This document shows, one piece after another, positions 1 to 7,508 of a stretch of 26,099 nucleotides of DNA. Numbering within the stretch: position 1 is the first letter of the stretch; the number at the start of each line of letters is the position of its first letter. Below the pieces are notes generated by a model, which had not been told where the DNA came from, did not search any database, and worked only from the letters and a program-made list of their open reading frames with translations. The stretch is from Oligosphaeraceae bacterium (lineage in GTDB: Bacteria > Verrucomicrobiota > Lentisphaeria > Oligosphaerales > Oligosphaeraceae): the NCBI GenBank assembly GCA_012515455.1, contig JAAYYJ010000541.1, positions 1 to 26,099 on the forward strand, read 5' to 3'. A program made the translations under genes and the position numbers.

Positions 1-1
1 G

Positions 2-67
2 CAATATGCCTGCTTGCGCGAAATCCGTCCGGAGGCAGTCCTGGCCGAACTTCTGCAGCTGTGTTAG
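2..67 (+). CDS. C-terminal end of an unidentified upstream gene (partial)
   Basis: Frame 2 is open from the window edge and ends at a TAG at 65-67. It reads as about 21 residues ending LREIRPEAVLAELLQLC, which looks like an ordinary amphipathic C-terminal helix. The 94 bases between this stop and the next gene's start hold no recognised signal. The fragment is too short to assign to a family. It could also be a chance open frame. Confidence 0.4.
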   Translation, partial: QYACLREIRPEAVLAELLQLC

Positions 68-161
68 CCGCGCCGGGGCGGCGAAAATACTGCCCCGGGT
101 GACGGGTGCGCGCAGGTTGCCTGGGCTGGCGCAGTTTTCAGGCAGGAATAGAAAAGGCAAA

Positions 162-983
162 ATGATTAAAGCAAATTTTCATACACATACCTGGCGTTGC
201 AAGCATGCCAAGGGTTGCGTTGCAGATTATTGTCTGTCTGCTTTGGAGCAGGGCATTGCAGTGCTGGGATTCAGCGAGCACTGCCCGCATCCGGACGGGC
301 GCTGGCAGGCGGTCCGGATGCAGATGGAGGAGCTGCCTGAGTACCTGGCGGAGATCGCCGCCGCCCGGCGGGATTTTCCCCAGTTGCGCATCCTGGCAGG
401 CCTGGAATGTGAATGGGTGCCGGAGTTTGAAAAGACTCAGCGTGAGTACTTCCTGAAGGAACTGGGATGCGATTTTCTGGTCGGTGCCGCGCATTCTTAT
501 CTTCATGACGGGGTATTTGAGTCTACTTACGGGCGACTCTTGACGGCTGCGGACCTGCGGGCCTACGCCGATTATGCCGCCCGCTCGATGCGTACCGGAT
601 TATACGCTTTCTATGCGCATCCGGACTTGTTCGCCATGTCAATCTGGGAATGGGACAGCGCTGCCGATGAATGCAGCCGGACTATTCTGCGGGCTGCTGA
701 AGAACACTGCGTGCCCTTGGAAATCAATGCCTACGGATTGCGCAAACCGGAAAAAGAATACTCTGATGGCATGCGCCGGATGTATCCGGTCCGGCAATTC
801 TGGGAACTGGCTGCGGAATATCAGGTCGGGGTGGTAGTCAGCTCTGATGCCCATCAGCCCGAGGATGTCTGGGGGAATACCGGAGACTGCACCCGGATTG
901 CCCAAAATTTAGGCCTGCGAGTAGTGAATGACCAATATGAAACCTGGCTGTGCGGGGCTGGCAGCCGCGGAGGAGCAAAATGA
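162..983 (+). CDS. PHP-domain phosphoesterase, histidinol-phosphatase-like
   Basis: A 273-residue cytoplasmic metal-dependent phosphoesterase of the PHP superfamily, near the size of HisJ/HisK-type histidinol-phosphatases. Metal-ligand motifs appear in the family order: HTH near the N-terminus (His7, His9), SEH in FSEHCPHPDGRW, the Glu in GLECEW, a His in GAAHS, a His in YAHPD, and the C-terminal SSDAH. I chose the ATG at 162 because the HTHTW motif follows it directly and purine-rich AGGAATAGAAAAGG precedes it; upstream codons in the frame look non-coding (Arg/Pro/Ala-rich). The stop overlaps the larC start as ATGA, so the two are probably co-translated. No other histidine genes are visible, so histidinol phosphate as substrate is only a family guess. 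Confidence 0.85.
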   Translation: MIKANFHTHTWRCKHAKGCVADYCLSALEQGIAVLGFSEHCPHPDGRWQAVRMQMEELPEYLAEIAAARRDFPQLRILAGLECEWVPEFEKTQREYFLKELGCDFLVGAAHSYLHDGVFESTYGRLLTAADLRAYADYAARSMRTGLYAFYAHPDLFAMSIWEWDSAADECSRTILRAAEEHCVPLEINAYGLRKPEKEYSDGMRRMYPVRQFWELAAEYQVGVVVSSDAHQPEDVWGNTGDCTRIAQNLGLRVVNDQYETWLCGAGSRGGAK

Positions 984-2296
984 GGTGCCTGAGCATCGAA
1001 CCGCTCAGCGGTGCTGCCGGAGATATGATTCTTGCCAGCCTGCTGGACCTTGGCGCTGATCAGCAGCAGATTGTAGATGGACTCAAGAGTGCCGGGCTGC
1101 GGGACTTTGAACTGCAGTTCACCCGCAAGCGCTGTCCGCATGGCATCGTCTGCGGCTATCTGGAAGTCCTGACCAGCGAAAATACCCACGATCATGAGCA
1201 CAGCCACGATCATGAGCATAGCCACGATCATGAGCATAGCCACGATCATGAGCATAGCCACGATCATGAGCATAGCCACGATCATGAGCACAGCCATGCT
1301 GACGGGCCGTCCTGCGCCCGGCCACATAGCCATCGTGGTCTCGCTGAGATTCTGTCCATGCTCAGGGGCAGCAAGGCTCCTTCCCGGGCCATTGCCAGGG
1401 CGGAGAAGGTATTTCAGCGTCTAGCGGATGCGGAAGGTGCCATTCATGGTGTCAGTCCGGCGGAGATTCATTTCCATGAAGTGGGTGCGGTTGATTCGAT
1501 TGTCGATATCTTCGGCACCTGCCTGGCCCTGGAATGCCTGCAAATAGAGAAGATTTTCTGCCCCATGCATAAAGTCGGCTACGGGACCGTGCGCTGTGCG
1601 CATGGGGTGATGCCAGTCCCCGCACCCGCGACCGCCAAGCTGCTGGAGGGTTTTCCGGTCACTCGTTTGCCCCTGCAGTCGGAATTGACCACGCCGACTG
1701 GTGCCGCTATCCTGACTGCGTTGGCTGAGGGACAATATTGCCGGGGCGAGCAGCGGATCCTTGCCAGCGGCTATGGACACGGCCGCAAAGAATTTCCCGA
1801 GTTGCCGAATATCCTCCGCGCCATACTGTTGGAAGTAGCCTCGGACAGTCAGGAAACGCGTTGGAACCGTGATAGAATCGCAGTTTTGGAATGTGAAATT
1901 GATGACCAGACTGGTGAAAGCCTGGGTTTTTTGCAGGAGAAGCTGCTGGCCGGCGGGGCCTTGGATGTATCCTTCTGGCCGTCGCAAATGAAAAAAAACC
2001 GCCCCGGGACGCATCTGCAGATCCTTTGCGCGCTTGGGCATGAAGGTCCATTGGCTGAAATCATCCTTACTCAATCCAGCAGCATCGGCGTGCGGGTCCG
2101 CGAAAGCGAACGCCTGGTGCTGCCGCGATCCGCCTGTGAGCTGATGACTCAATGGGGGCCGGTACGGGCTAAAAAAATCATCCGCCCCGGTAATAAAATT
2201 GAAGTGCAGGCGGAGTTTGATTCTGCCCGGGAACTGGCTCTGCGTCTTGATCTGCCGTTGCGGCAGATTCTGTCTCAGTGCGATCAGTGGGAGTGA
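980..2296 (+). CDS. larC: LarC, nickel insertion protein for the nickel-pincer cofactor
   Basis: LarC uses CTP and inserts nickel into pyridinium-3,5-bisthiocarboxylic acid mononucleotide, making the NPN cofactor of lactate racemase and related LarA enzymes. The 438-residue protein has the family N-terminus (SGAAGDMILASLLDLGAD), the HEVGAVDSIVDI segment, and the C-terminal half with EIDDQTGES and QMKKNRPGTHLQIL. In Lactiplantibacillus plantarum LarC is split by a programmed frameshift; here it is one uninterrupted frame. Residues about 71-107 are a His/Asp/Glu linker of six HDHEHS repeats, presumably binding or storing nickel. The ATG at 980 follows GGAGGAGC and overlaps the upstream stop. 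No larA, larB or larE is visible in the window. Confidence 0.93.
   Translation: MRCLSIEPLSGAAGDMILASLLDLGADQQQIVDGLKSAGLRDFELQFTRKRCPHGIVCGYLEVLTSENTHDHEHSHDHEHSHDHEHSHDHEHSHDHEHSHDHEHSHADGPSCARPHSHRGLAEILSMLRGSKAPSRAIARAEKVFQRLADAEGAIHGVSPAEIHFHEVGAVDSIVDIFGTCLALECLQIEKIFCPMHKVGYGTVRCAHGVMPVPAPATAKLLEGFPVTRLPLQSELTTPTGAAILTALAEGQYCRGEQRILASGYGHGRKEFPELPNILRAILLEVASDSQETRWNRDRIAVLECEIDDQTGESLGFLQEKLLAGGALDVSFWPSQMKKNRPGTHLQILCALGHEGPLAEIILTQSSSIGVRVRESERLVLPRSACELMTQWGPVRAKKIIRPGNKIEVQAEFDSARELALRLDLPLRQILSQCDQWE
1187..1294 (+). repeat. Six 18-bp tandem repeats encoding HDHEHS in larC
   Basis: Six exact-length copies of cacgatcatgagcatagc lie head to tail and in frame. The first and last copies carry cacagc instead of catagc; the four inner copies are identical. 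The identity of the inner copies suggests recent expansion by slippage or unequal crossover. The product is the metal-binding histidine linker of LarC. Confidence 0.95.
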
Positions 2297-2346
2297 TTCT
2301 GGCCGCCGCAGTTAAGGCTAGATAAATGGTGCTTGCCGGCTGCGCC

Positions 2347-2361
2347 GGTCGCATTGCGACC
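2347..2361. other. Short inverted repeat at the left edge of the tandem array
   Basis: GGTCGC-ATT-GCGACC is a perfect 6-bp stem with a 3-nt loop, ending exactly where unit 1 begins. No T-run follows, so it is not a standard terminator. It may mark the array boundary or be chance in GC-rich DNA. Confidence 0.45.
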
Positions 2362-2788
2362 CTCCTGCTGCCGCCAGGCTTGCTCCCCGGGCGGCGTCCC
2401 TCCTGCTGCCGCAGAGCTTGCCGTCTCGCTTTTCGCCCCTCCTGCTGCCGCCAGAGCTTGCCGTCTCGCTTTTCGCCCCTCTTGCTGCCGCAGAGCTTGC
2501 CGTCTCGCTTTTCGCCCCTCTTGCTGCCGCAGAGCTTGCTGCTCCGCTTTTCGCCCCTTTTGCTGCCAGCAGGGCTTGCCGTCTCGCTTTTCGCCCCTTT
2601 TGCTGCCGCAGAGCTTGCCGTCTCGCTTTTCGCCCCTTTTGCTGCCGCAGAGCTTGCTCCCCGGGCGGCGCTCCTCCTGCTGCCGTCAGGCTTGCTCCCC
2701 GGGTGGCGCTCCTTTTGCTGCCGCAGAGCTTGCCGTTTCGCTTTTCGCCCCTCCTGCTGCCAGCAGGCTTTCCGCCTGCGTGTCGCCC
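2362..2788. repeat. Tandem array of 11 units, 38-40 bp, C-rich on the plus strand
   Basis: Units begin with CTCCTGCTGCC or CTTTTGCTGCC. My unit starts are 2362, 2400, 2439, 2479, 2518, 2557, 2597, 2636, 2674, 2712 and 2751. There are two main second-half types: type A ends GCCGTCTCGCTTTTCGCCC, with minor variants (units 2-7 and 10), and type B carries GCTCCCCGGGCGGCG (units 1, 8, 9). Unit 11 is diverged. Lengths of 38, 39 and 40 bp shift the reading frame between units, so long open frames on both strands here are probably artefacts of a GC-rich repeat. Each unit can form a small hairpin around CTGC/GCAG. Function unknown. Confidence 0.9.
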
Positions 2789-3396
2789 TTTCGGAGCGCC
2801 AGGCATGGTGGTCAGCCTGTGGTGTTTTCGCTTTCCATCCCGGCCAGGTCAGCCGCCTCGCGCGCGCGTCCTAATTCGGGCAGGAGGCCCCCGGTGGGTG
2901 GGGCAAGCCCCGCTAGATTCAGTAGACGGCGATAATTTAGCCTGTTCCGGGTTAGCCTTCCAGGTGCTTTGGAGCAGAAACATAGAAAATCTTAGCGGCG
3001 TTCTTGCATTCCTGTCACTGCCGGTTACTGTGTCTGTCGCTTCCCGGCGATTCTCCAGGATTTTTTGGTCTGTGTTAAGCCTGCAGGGGAATTTCCGGCC
3101 TTGTGATTTGAGTAATGGATGAAATTGGGCCTGAACGCAGTTCTGCTCCTGGCATTCAGTTTCCGCACGGGCGTGGTTTGGCTGCTGCCGTCACTGCATA
3201 CCAAAGCTCGATCAGCCGGTCTGGTTGCGGCCGGATACCGTACCCATTGCTCGGGGTGCCGGTGTGGCGGGGGGATGTTTTTTATCTGCGGGCAAGTTCC
3301 CGTTCCGGCTTTCTGCCGCTGCCGGTTAGGAATTCAGTCGACCTTGATTACGACTGCTGGGCTGCAATTAGCAGCTGCCATCTGAGGCAGGGTGAT
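2789..3396. other. Non-coding flank of the repeat array, no recognised gene
   Basis: About 600 bases between the repeat array and the glycosyltransferase. Apart from a GGGG-CAAG-CCCC mini-hairpin near 2900-2915, I see no tRNA, known RNA or convincing promoter. The frame of the downstream glycosyltransferase is open back to 3115, but those residues do not look like a GT-C N-terminus. A second frame, 3119-3385, could encode an 88-residue cysteine-rich peptide with a hydrophobic start (MKLGLNAVLLLAFS) ending 11 bases before the glycosyltransferase ATG. It lacks a clear ribosome site and family match, so I do not call it as a gene. Confidence 0.5.
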
Positions 3397-4899
3397 ATGC
3401 ATAAAAGATGCTGGTGGACAATCCTTCTTGCCATTGTTCCGGGGCTGTTCCTCCTGATCCGGATCAGCAGCTGGTGGACGGCTGAATTCTGGCTGGACGA
3501 AGCCGCCAGCCTGCATTATTTTTGCCTGGGCGAGGGCGCTACCTTCGGGAATATTTTCCGGAACTATGAGTATGCCAACAACCATATCCTCTTTACTGCT
3601 ATAACCTGGCTCTGGATCAGGCTGTTCCCGAACGGCGCCGAATGGCTGTGGCGTCTGCCGGCGCTGTGCTGTTATGGGCTGGCGATCATTCTGGTCGGGA
3701 CGGTCTGGCGGCGCTGGCTGGGAAATCGCATGGCCTTCCTCGCGGCTTTGAGTCTGGCGGTAAGCCCGGTGTGCAGTGCTTTTGCCTGGCAGTTGCGGGG
3801 GTACTCCTTGAGCATGTTGCTGGCAGTGCTGGCGTTTACCGGCCTGCAGTTTTATTTGCAGGGGCAGACCCGCCGGGGGCAGATACTGCTGTGCCTGGCG
3901 GCTTTGGCACAGCCACTGACCATGCCCAGCGCGGCGCTGCTGACTTTTGCTTTCGCCGGCAGTATGGCAGTTCTGCTGCTGCTGCGCGGGTGGCCCGGCA
4001 AAAAAATAGCCCTCGCCTGCAGCCCGATGCTGCTGCTCACCCTGCTGGGGGCAGGATACTACCTGACCTTGGGAGAGCAGCTCGCCCGGGCTGCCAGCAA
4101 TGCCGCCAGCATCGCGGCATTGCGCTGGAATGCCTGGCTGGTGGCCCGCCATTTGTGCCTGGCGATGCTGGTGCATCTGGGATTCCTGCTGTTCCTGCTC
4201 GCCCAGCGCCGGCCAGAACGCTCCTGTAATCCAGGAGAAAACGGTGAGAAGTCCTGCCGGTGGCGCATCTCGCCCGGGTTGGCAATCATGGGCAGCAGCA
4301 GCGGCTGTATTCTGGCGGTACTGTTGCTCAGCCTCGGCCGGCAGGTGCCCTTCCCCCGCAATTTTCTGCTCTTTTTTCCGGTGTTTACCTTGGCCACGGC
4401 ATTGCTGCTGCGGGAGCAGGCCGGCGTGCGCCGATTTCCCTTCTGGAAGGCGGTTCTGGGAGTGCTCGGTTTTGCCTGGCTGAGCGAATATTGCTGTCAG
4501 CAGCTGATGGTGCGGGAACTGCGTACGGCGGATATCCGGCCCCATAACCTTCTCTATCAGTATTATCGCGGCATGAGCGACAACCGGACTATTGTAACTG
4601 GCCTGGCGAAGGGAAGTTTTTCGGCTGCGACACATGTCGCTCTGGTCAGCAACAACGATATGCATACTGCATTCTGGTACTGGCGGCGTTGCGGTCTGCC
4701 GGAGGAATCCCTGTACAGCCTCAATGAATGGCGCCGCAGCGACGCTGCCCGGCAGCACCGGCAAAAAATCATCCTCTGCTGGGCCCGTCATAACCAGGAG
4801 GCCCAGGAGTTACTGGCCCCGGCCGGCCGGCAAGTGCCATTGCAGGCAGTGCAGGAATTCCCGCGCCGCACGCTGTATGTCGTCAGTATGCCGCCCTAA
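3397..4899 (+). CDS. Polytopic membrane glycosyltransferase, GT-C fold (PMT/ArnT-like)
   Basis: A 500-residue inner-membrane protein with roughly ten hydrophobic segments. The first starts at residue 6, followed by the WLDEAAS motif (Asp34, Glu35) in the first outer loop. This matches the acidic catalytic pair of GT39/GT83-type transferases using polyprenyl-phosphate sugar donors. WQLRGYSLSMLL in the third hydrophobic region matches the family RxYS-type motif. I chose the ATG at 3397 (MHKRCWW) because GAGGCAGGG precedes it and a membrane helix follows at once; the longer frame from 3115 adds about 94 atypical residues. The acceptor is unknown. Its stop overlaps the stop of rsmB on the opposite strand. 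Confidence 0.8.
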   Translation: MHKRCWWTILLAIVPGLFLLIRISSWWTAEFWLDEAASLHYFCLGEGATFGNIFRNYEYANNHILFTAITWLWIRLFPNGAEWLWRLPALCCYGLAIILVGTVWRRWLGNRMAFLAALSLAVSPVCSAFAWQLRGYSLSMLLAVLAFTGLQFYLQGQTRRGQILLCLAALAQPLTMPSAALLTFAFAGSMAVLLLLRGWPGKKIALACSPMLLLTLLGAGYYLTLGEQLARAASNAASIAALRWNAWLVARHLCLAMLVHLGFLLFLLAQRRPERSCNPGENGEKSCRWRISPGLAIMGSSSGCILAVLLLSLGRQVPFPRNFLLFFPVFTLATALLLREQAGVRRFPFWKAVLGVLGFAWLSEYCCQQLMVRELRTADIRPHNLLYQYYRGMSDNRTIVTGLAKGSFSAATHVALVSNNDMHTAFWYWRRCGLPEESLYSLNEWRRSDAARQHRQKIILCWARHNQEAQELLAPAGRQVPLQAVQEFPRRTLYVVSMPP

Positions 4900-6179
4900 G
4901 TCCCGGGCGGTTCTGTCCGTTGCAGCAGTGCAGCATAAGCGCCGTCGTGTTCAGAGGTGGGAAGCAATTGCTGCTCCTTGAGCAGGATAAAACCCGGCTG
5001 GTGCAGTAAAAATGTTTGTACTTGCCGGGTATTTTCTTCTGGTTCCAGACTGCAGGTGCTGTAGACCAGGCGTCCGCCCGGTCGCACCAGCAGTGCTGCA
5101 GCCGCCAGAATCTGTTCCTGCAGTTGCACCAGCTCGCGAAGTTTGTTCTCACTGAAGCTCCAGCGTACATCCGGCCGGCGGCGGATCACCCCGGTGTTGC
5201 TGCAGGGCACATCCAGCAGCAGCGCATCCAGGCTGTCCGGAGGCAGGTCGGGCCGCAAGGCGTCTCCTGGAGCGATTTCGACGTTATCCCAGGAGCAGAG
5301 GTTTTCCCGGACCCGGCTCAAACGGACGGCAGAGCGGTCACGGCAGAGCAGCCGTCCCTGCCCCGCCAGGCATTCGGCCAGCAGCAGCGCTTTGCCGCCC
5401 GGGGCGCAACAGAGATCACCCACCGTTTCGCCCGGCTGCACCGCCAGCATTGCCGGAGCCAGCAAGGTCGAGGGGTCCTGGACATAGAATCCACCCCCCG
5501 GACGCATAGTCTCGGACAGGCTGGCGCCCTGGAGCCGGAATAGCCGGTAGTCGGCAGCCCAGGGCACCGGCGAGAGCTCCTGCAGCCCGGCGGGAATTTC
5601 CCGCGGGGCGTTATGCCGGGCCCGGAGGATGACCTCGGCCGGCTGCTGGAGGACCGCAGCCATCTCCACCAGCACCGGGGCCGGAAAAATTTTTTGCCAG
5701 CGTTGGTAGAGCACTGAGGGCAGCTCCAGCTGCACTGCGGCGGGAGCGCTGGCCAGCAGCCCGGTCAGCTGGCCCTGCTCCTGCAGGGCGGCGATTTTGC
5801 GCAGGATTGCATTGCTGAAGCCCGCTTCGGCAGGGCTGTGCCGGCGTTTGATGTATTCGGTTGCGGTATCGACGATGACCGGCAGTGGCAGTCCATTCAG
5901 CCACAGCAGCTCTGCCAGAGCCCACCAGAAGACCCTGCGGGAGCGGGGGCGCAGTTTGCCGGTTCGGAAAGAATCGAGCAGGAAATCCATGGAGGCCCGG
6001 TGCCGGCTGATGCACAGCAGGATATTATGCAGCAGCGCGCCGGTGTCGGAGTTGCTCTGTTTGGGCATGGGTTCGCCGTTCTGACAGGCTTCCAGGATGG
6101 TACAGACGCTGGCCAGAATCTGTTCGGCAGGCGAAGCTGCCTTCTCCGGGCCGGGAAAAAACTTCTTCTGAAGATGCAT
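4896..6179 (-). CDS. rsmB: RsmB, 16S rRNA m5C967 methyltransferase
   Basis: This enzyme methylates C5 of cytosine 967 in 16S rRNA using S-adenosylmethionine. At 427 residues it is full length. An N-terminal NusB-like helical domain (about 1-160, with a FSNAILRKI segment) precedes the Rossmann methyltransferase domain. SAM motif I is GDLCCAPGGKA. Both cysteines of the m5C mechanism are present: Cys326 in DVPCSNTGVIRRRPDVRW and the nucleophile Cys376 in YSTCSLEPEEN. The ATG at 6179 has a GAAGGGA about 12 bases upstream. The gene is monocistronic here and convergent with the glycosyltransferase; the opposing stop codons share bases, leaving no room for a terminator. Confidence 0.95.
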   Translation of the reverse strand: MHLQKKFFPGPEKAASPAEQILASVCTILEACQNGEPMPKQSNSDTGALLHNILLCISRHRASMDFLLDSFRTGKLRPRSRRVFWWALAELLWLNGLPLPVIVDTATEYIKRRHSPAEAGFSNAILRKIAALQEQGQLTGLLASAPAAVQLELPSVLYQRWQKIFPAPVLVEMAAVLQQPAEVILRARHNAPREIPAGLQELSPVPWAADYRLFRLQGASLSETMRPGGGFYVQDPSTLLAPAMLAVQPGETVGDLCCAPGGKALLLAECLAGQGRLLCRDRSAVRLSRVRENLCSWDNVEIAPGDALRPDLPPDSLDALLLDVPCSNTGVIRRRPDVRWSFSENKLRELVQLQEQILAAAALLVRPGGRLVYSTCSLEPEENTRQVQTFLLHQPGFILLKEQQLLPTSEHDGAYAALLQRTEPPGT

Positions 6180-6308
6180 TTTTGTCTGTGTCCCTTCGAC
6201 TTTCCGGCGTCAGGGGTTATAGTAAAACTGTTGCCATGCAGGGATAGAGGTGTTCTGCATAAAGTAACCCGTTTTCAGGTAAAAACGAACCAGCAATCGG
6301 GGTGGATC

Positions 6309-6992
6309 ATGAAAAAAATTTTCCCACTGCAGATTTTATTGTTGTTTGTCGGTGCTGCGCTGCCGGTTTTGACCAGCTGCGCCAACCTTGGTGCGACTGA
6401 GCCAGTGCTGTCCGGGGGCAGTTTCCGCAGCCCGGCTTCCAGCAATCAGATTGCTCCCCGCGAGCCCTTGCCGGCGCAGAGCAGTGTGGCGGCCCCGAAA
6501 TTCGACGACAGCCAGCTCAATCAGGAACTGGCAAAATTGCGGGCGGACCTGCGGATTTTGCAGGAAGATAATCAGAAATTGCAGTTCCGGGTCGAGAATC
6601 TTGAGAAGGACAACCTGGCCAAGGACGCACAGATGAAGGAACTGCAGAGTCTGTTGTCGGTGTTGGACGGGCAGGTTGCTGCGGCAGACAAGACCTGGAG
6701 CACTCGCATGGAGACTCTGAAGCAGACCATGGATGCTGAACGGTCCCAGCGTCAGAAGCAGCTGGAAGCCTTGAGCAGCAATGTGGCCACAGAGTTGTCA
6801 AAGGTCCGGCAGCCGCCGCCGGCCGCGCCTGCCGCTTCCGGGCAGTTCAAGGAGATTGTGATTATGCGCGGGGACACTTTGAGCTCGATTGCCAGCTCAG
6901 CCGGCATAAGTGTGCGTGCCTTGATGCAGTACAATGGTCTGAAATCAGACCATATCCGTGAAGGTCAGACGTTGAAAGTTCCGGTGCAATAG
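6309..6992 (+). CDS. LysM-domain coiled-coil lipoprotein
   Basis: A 227-residue secreted protein with a lipoprotein signal peptide: MKKIF start, hydrophobic core, lipobox LTSC with Cys24. A Pro/Ser-rich stretch leads into a long coiled coil (about residues 65-160, heptad-like LRADLRILQEDNQKLQFRVE). A Pro/Ala hinge then leads to one C-terminal LysM domain (about 180-226, RGDTLSSIASSAGISVRALM ending TLKVPV). LysM binds glycans containing N-acetylglucosamine, so it probably tethers the envelope to peptidoglycan. GGGGTGGAT precedes the ATG at 6309. The frame is open further upstream into the rsmB antisense region, which I discount because the signal peptide fixes the start. It has the same layout as the product of 15490-16242. 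Confidence 0.85.
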   Translation: MKKIFPLQILLLFVGAALPVLTSCANLGATEPVLSGGSFRSPASSNQIAPREPLPAQSSVAAPKFDDSQLNQELAKLRADLRILQEDNQKLQFRVENLEKDNLAKDAQMKELQSLLSVLDGQVAAADKTWSTRMETLKQTMDAERSQRQKQLEALSSNVATELSKVRQPPPAAPAASGQFKEIVIMRGDTLSSIASSAGISVRALMQYNGLKSDHIREGQTLKVPVQ

Positions 6993-7019
6993 ATTCCGGC
7001 TGGCAAACAGGACATTAGC

Positions 7020-7508
7020 ATGACGAATCAGAAAAAGGATATCCTGGCACTGTTGCGCAAGAACGCCCGCATGTCAGCACAGGAGATTGCAGACCGCCTG
7101 CAGACTCAGCCGGCAGCCGTTGAGGAGCTGATCCAGGAGCTGGAACGCGACGGGCTGATTCTCGGCTACACCGCCGTGGTCTCCCCTGAAGCCGAGCAGG
7201 ACCAGGTGCGGGCCATCATCGAAGTGCAGGTGCAGCCGGAACGCGAGTCTGGATTCGACAACGTCGCCCGGACACTGGCAAAATTTCCCGAAGTGACCGC
7301 GGTGCATCTGGTCTCCGGGCATTACGACTTGCGCCTGGAGGTGGTGGGGAAGTCACTGCAGGACGTGGCCGCATTCGTGGCCAGTCGCCTGGCCTGTCAG
7401 AATGGGGTCAAGTCGACCGCTACTCTCTTCCTGTTGAAGAAATACAAGGAGGCGGGCATTGAATTTGACAAGGAAGAGAAATATGTGCGACTCAAAATCA
7501 CCCCATAA
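7020..7508 (+). CDS. Lrp/AsnC-family transcriptional regulator, AlaR-like
   Basis: A 162-residue amino-acid-responsive regulator. The N-terminal helix-turn-helix (about 5-50: ILALLRKNARMSAQEIADRL) has the Lrp/AsnC pattern, followed by the linker DGLILGYTAVVSPE. The C-terminal RAM/AsnC ligand domain contains VTAVHLVSGHYDLRLEVVGK, whose VSGxYD-type turn is typical. AGGA lies 7 bases before the ATG at 7020. Its end overlaps the downstream aminotransferase by 26 nt. The same pairing occurs in Bacillus subtilis alaR-alaT, where the Lrp-type protein activates its own operon. By analogy it probably controls the aminotransferase; that is inference. Confidence 0.88.
   Translation: MTNQKKDILALLRKNARMSAQEIADRLQTQPAAVEELIQELERDGLILGYTAVVSPEAEQDQVRAIIEVQVQPERESGFDNVARTLAKFPEVTAVHLVSGHYDLRLEVVGKSLQDVAAFVASRLACQNGVKSTATLFLLKKYKEAGIEFDKEEKYVRLKITP

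Noticed and set aside
1187..1294. CRISPR array
   Set aside because: The 18-bp repeats are contiguous with no spacers and lie in the larC coding frame.
854..1333. 159-codon minus-strand frame with repeated MLMIVA hydrophobic units
   Set aside because: It is the antisense of the HDHEHS repeats of larC. The sense frame has clear homology and coding context; the membrane-like look is a by-product of the repeat.
2362..2788. CRISPR array
   Set aside because: Units are directly abutting with no unique spacers, and no cas genes are present.
2318..2935. Open frames of 162-234 codons on both strands across the tandem array
   Set aside because: They read the same repeat in shifting frames, lack ribosome sites and known domains, and exist because the repeat has no stops in any frame.
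3334..4791. 485-codon minus-strand frame
   Set aside because: It lies antisense to the GT-C glycosyltransferase and is Gln/Pro/Ala-rich, typical of a GC-driven shadow frame.
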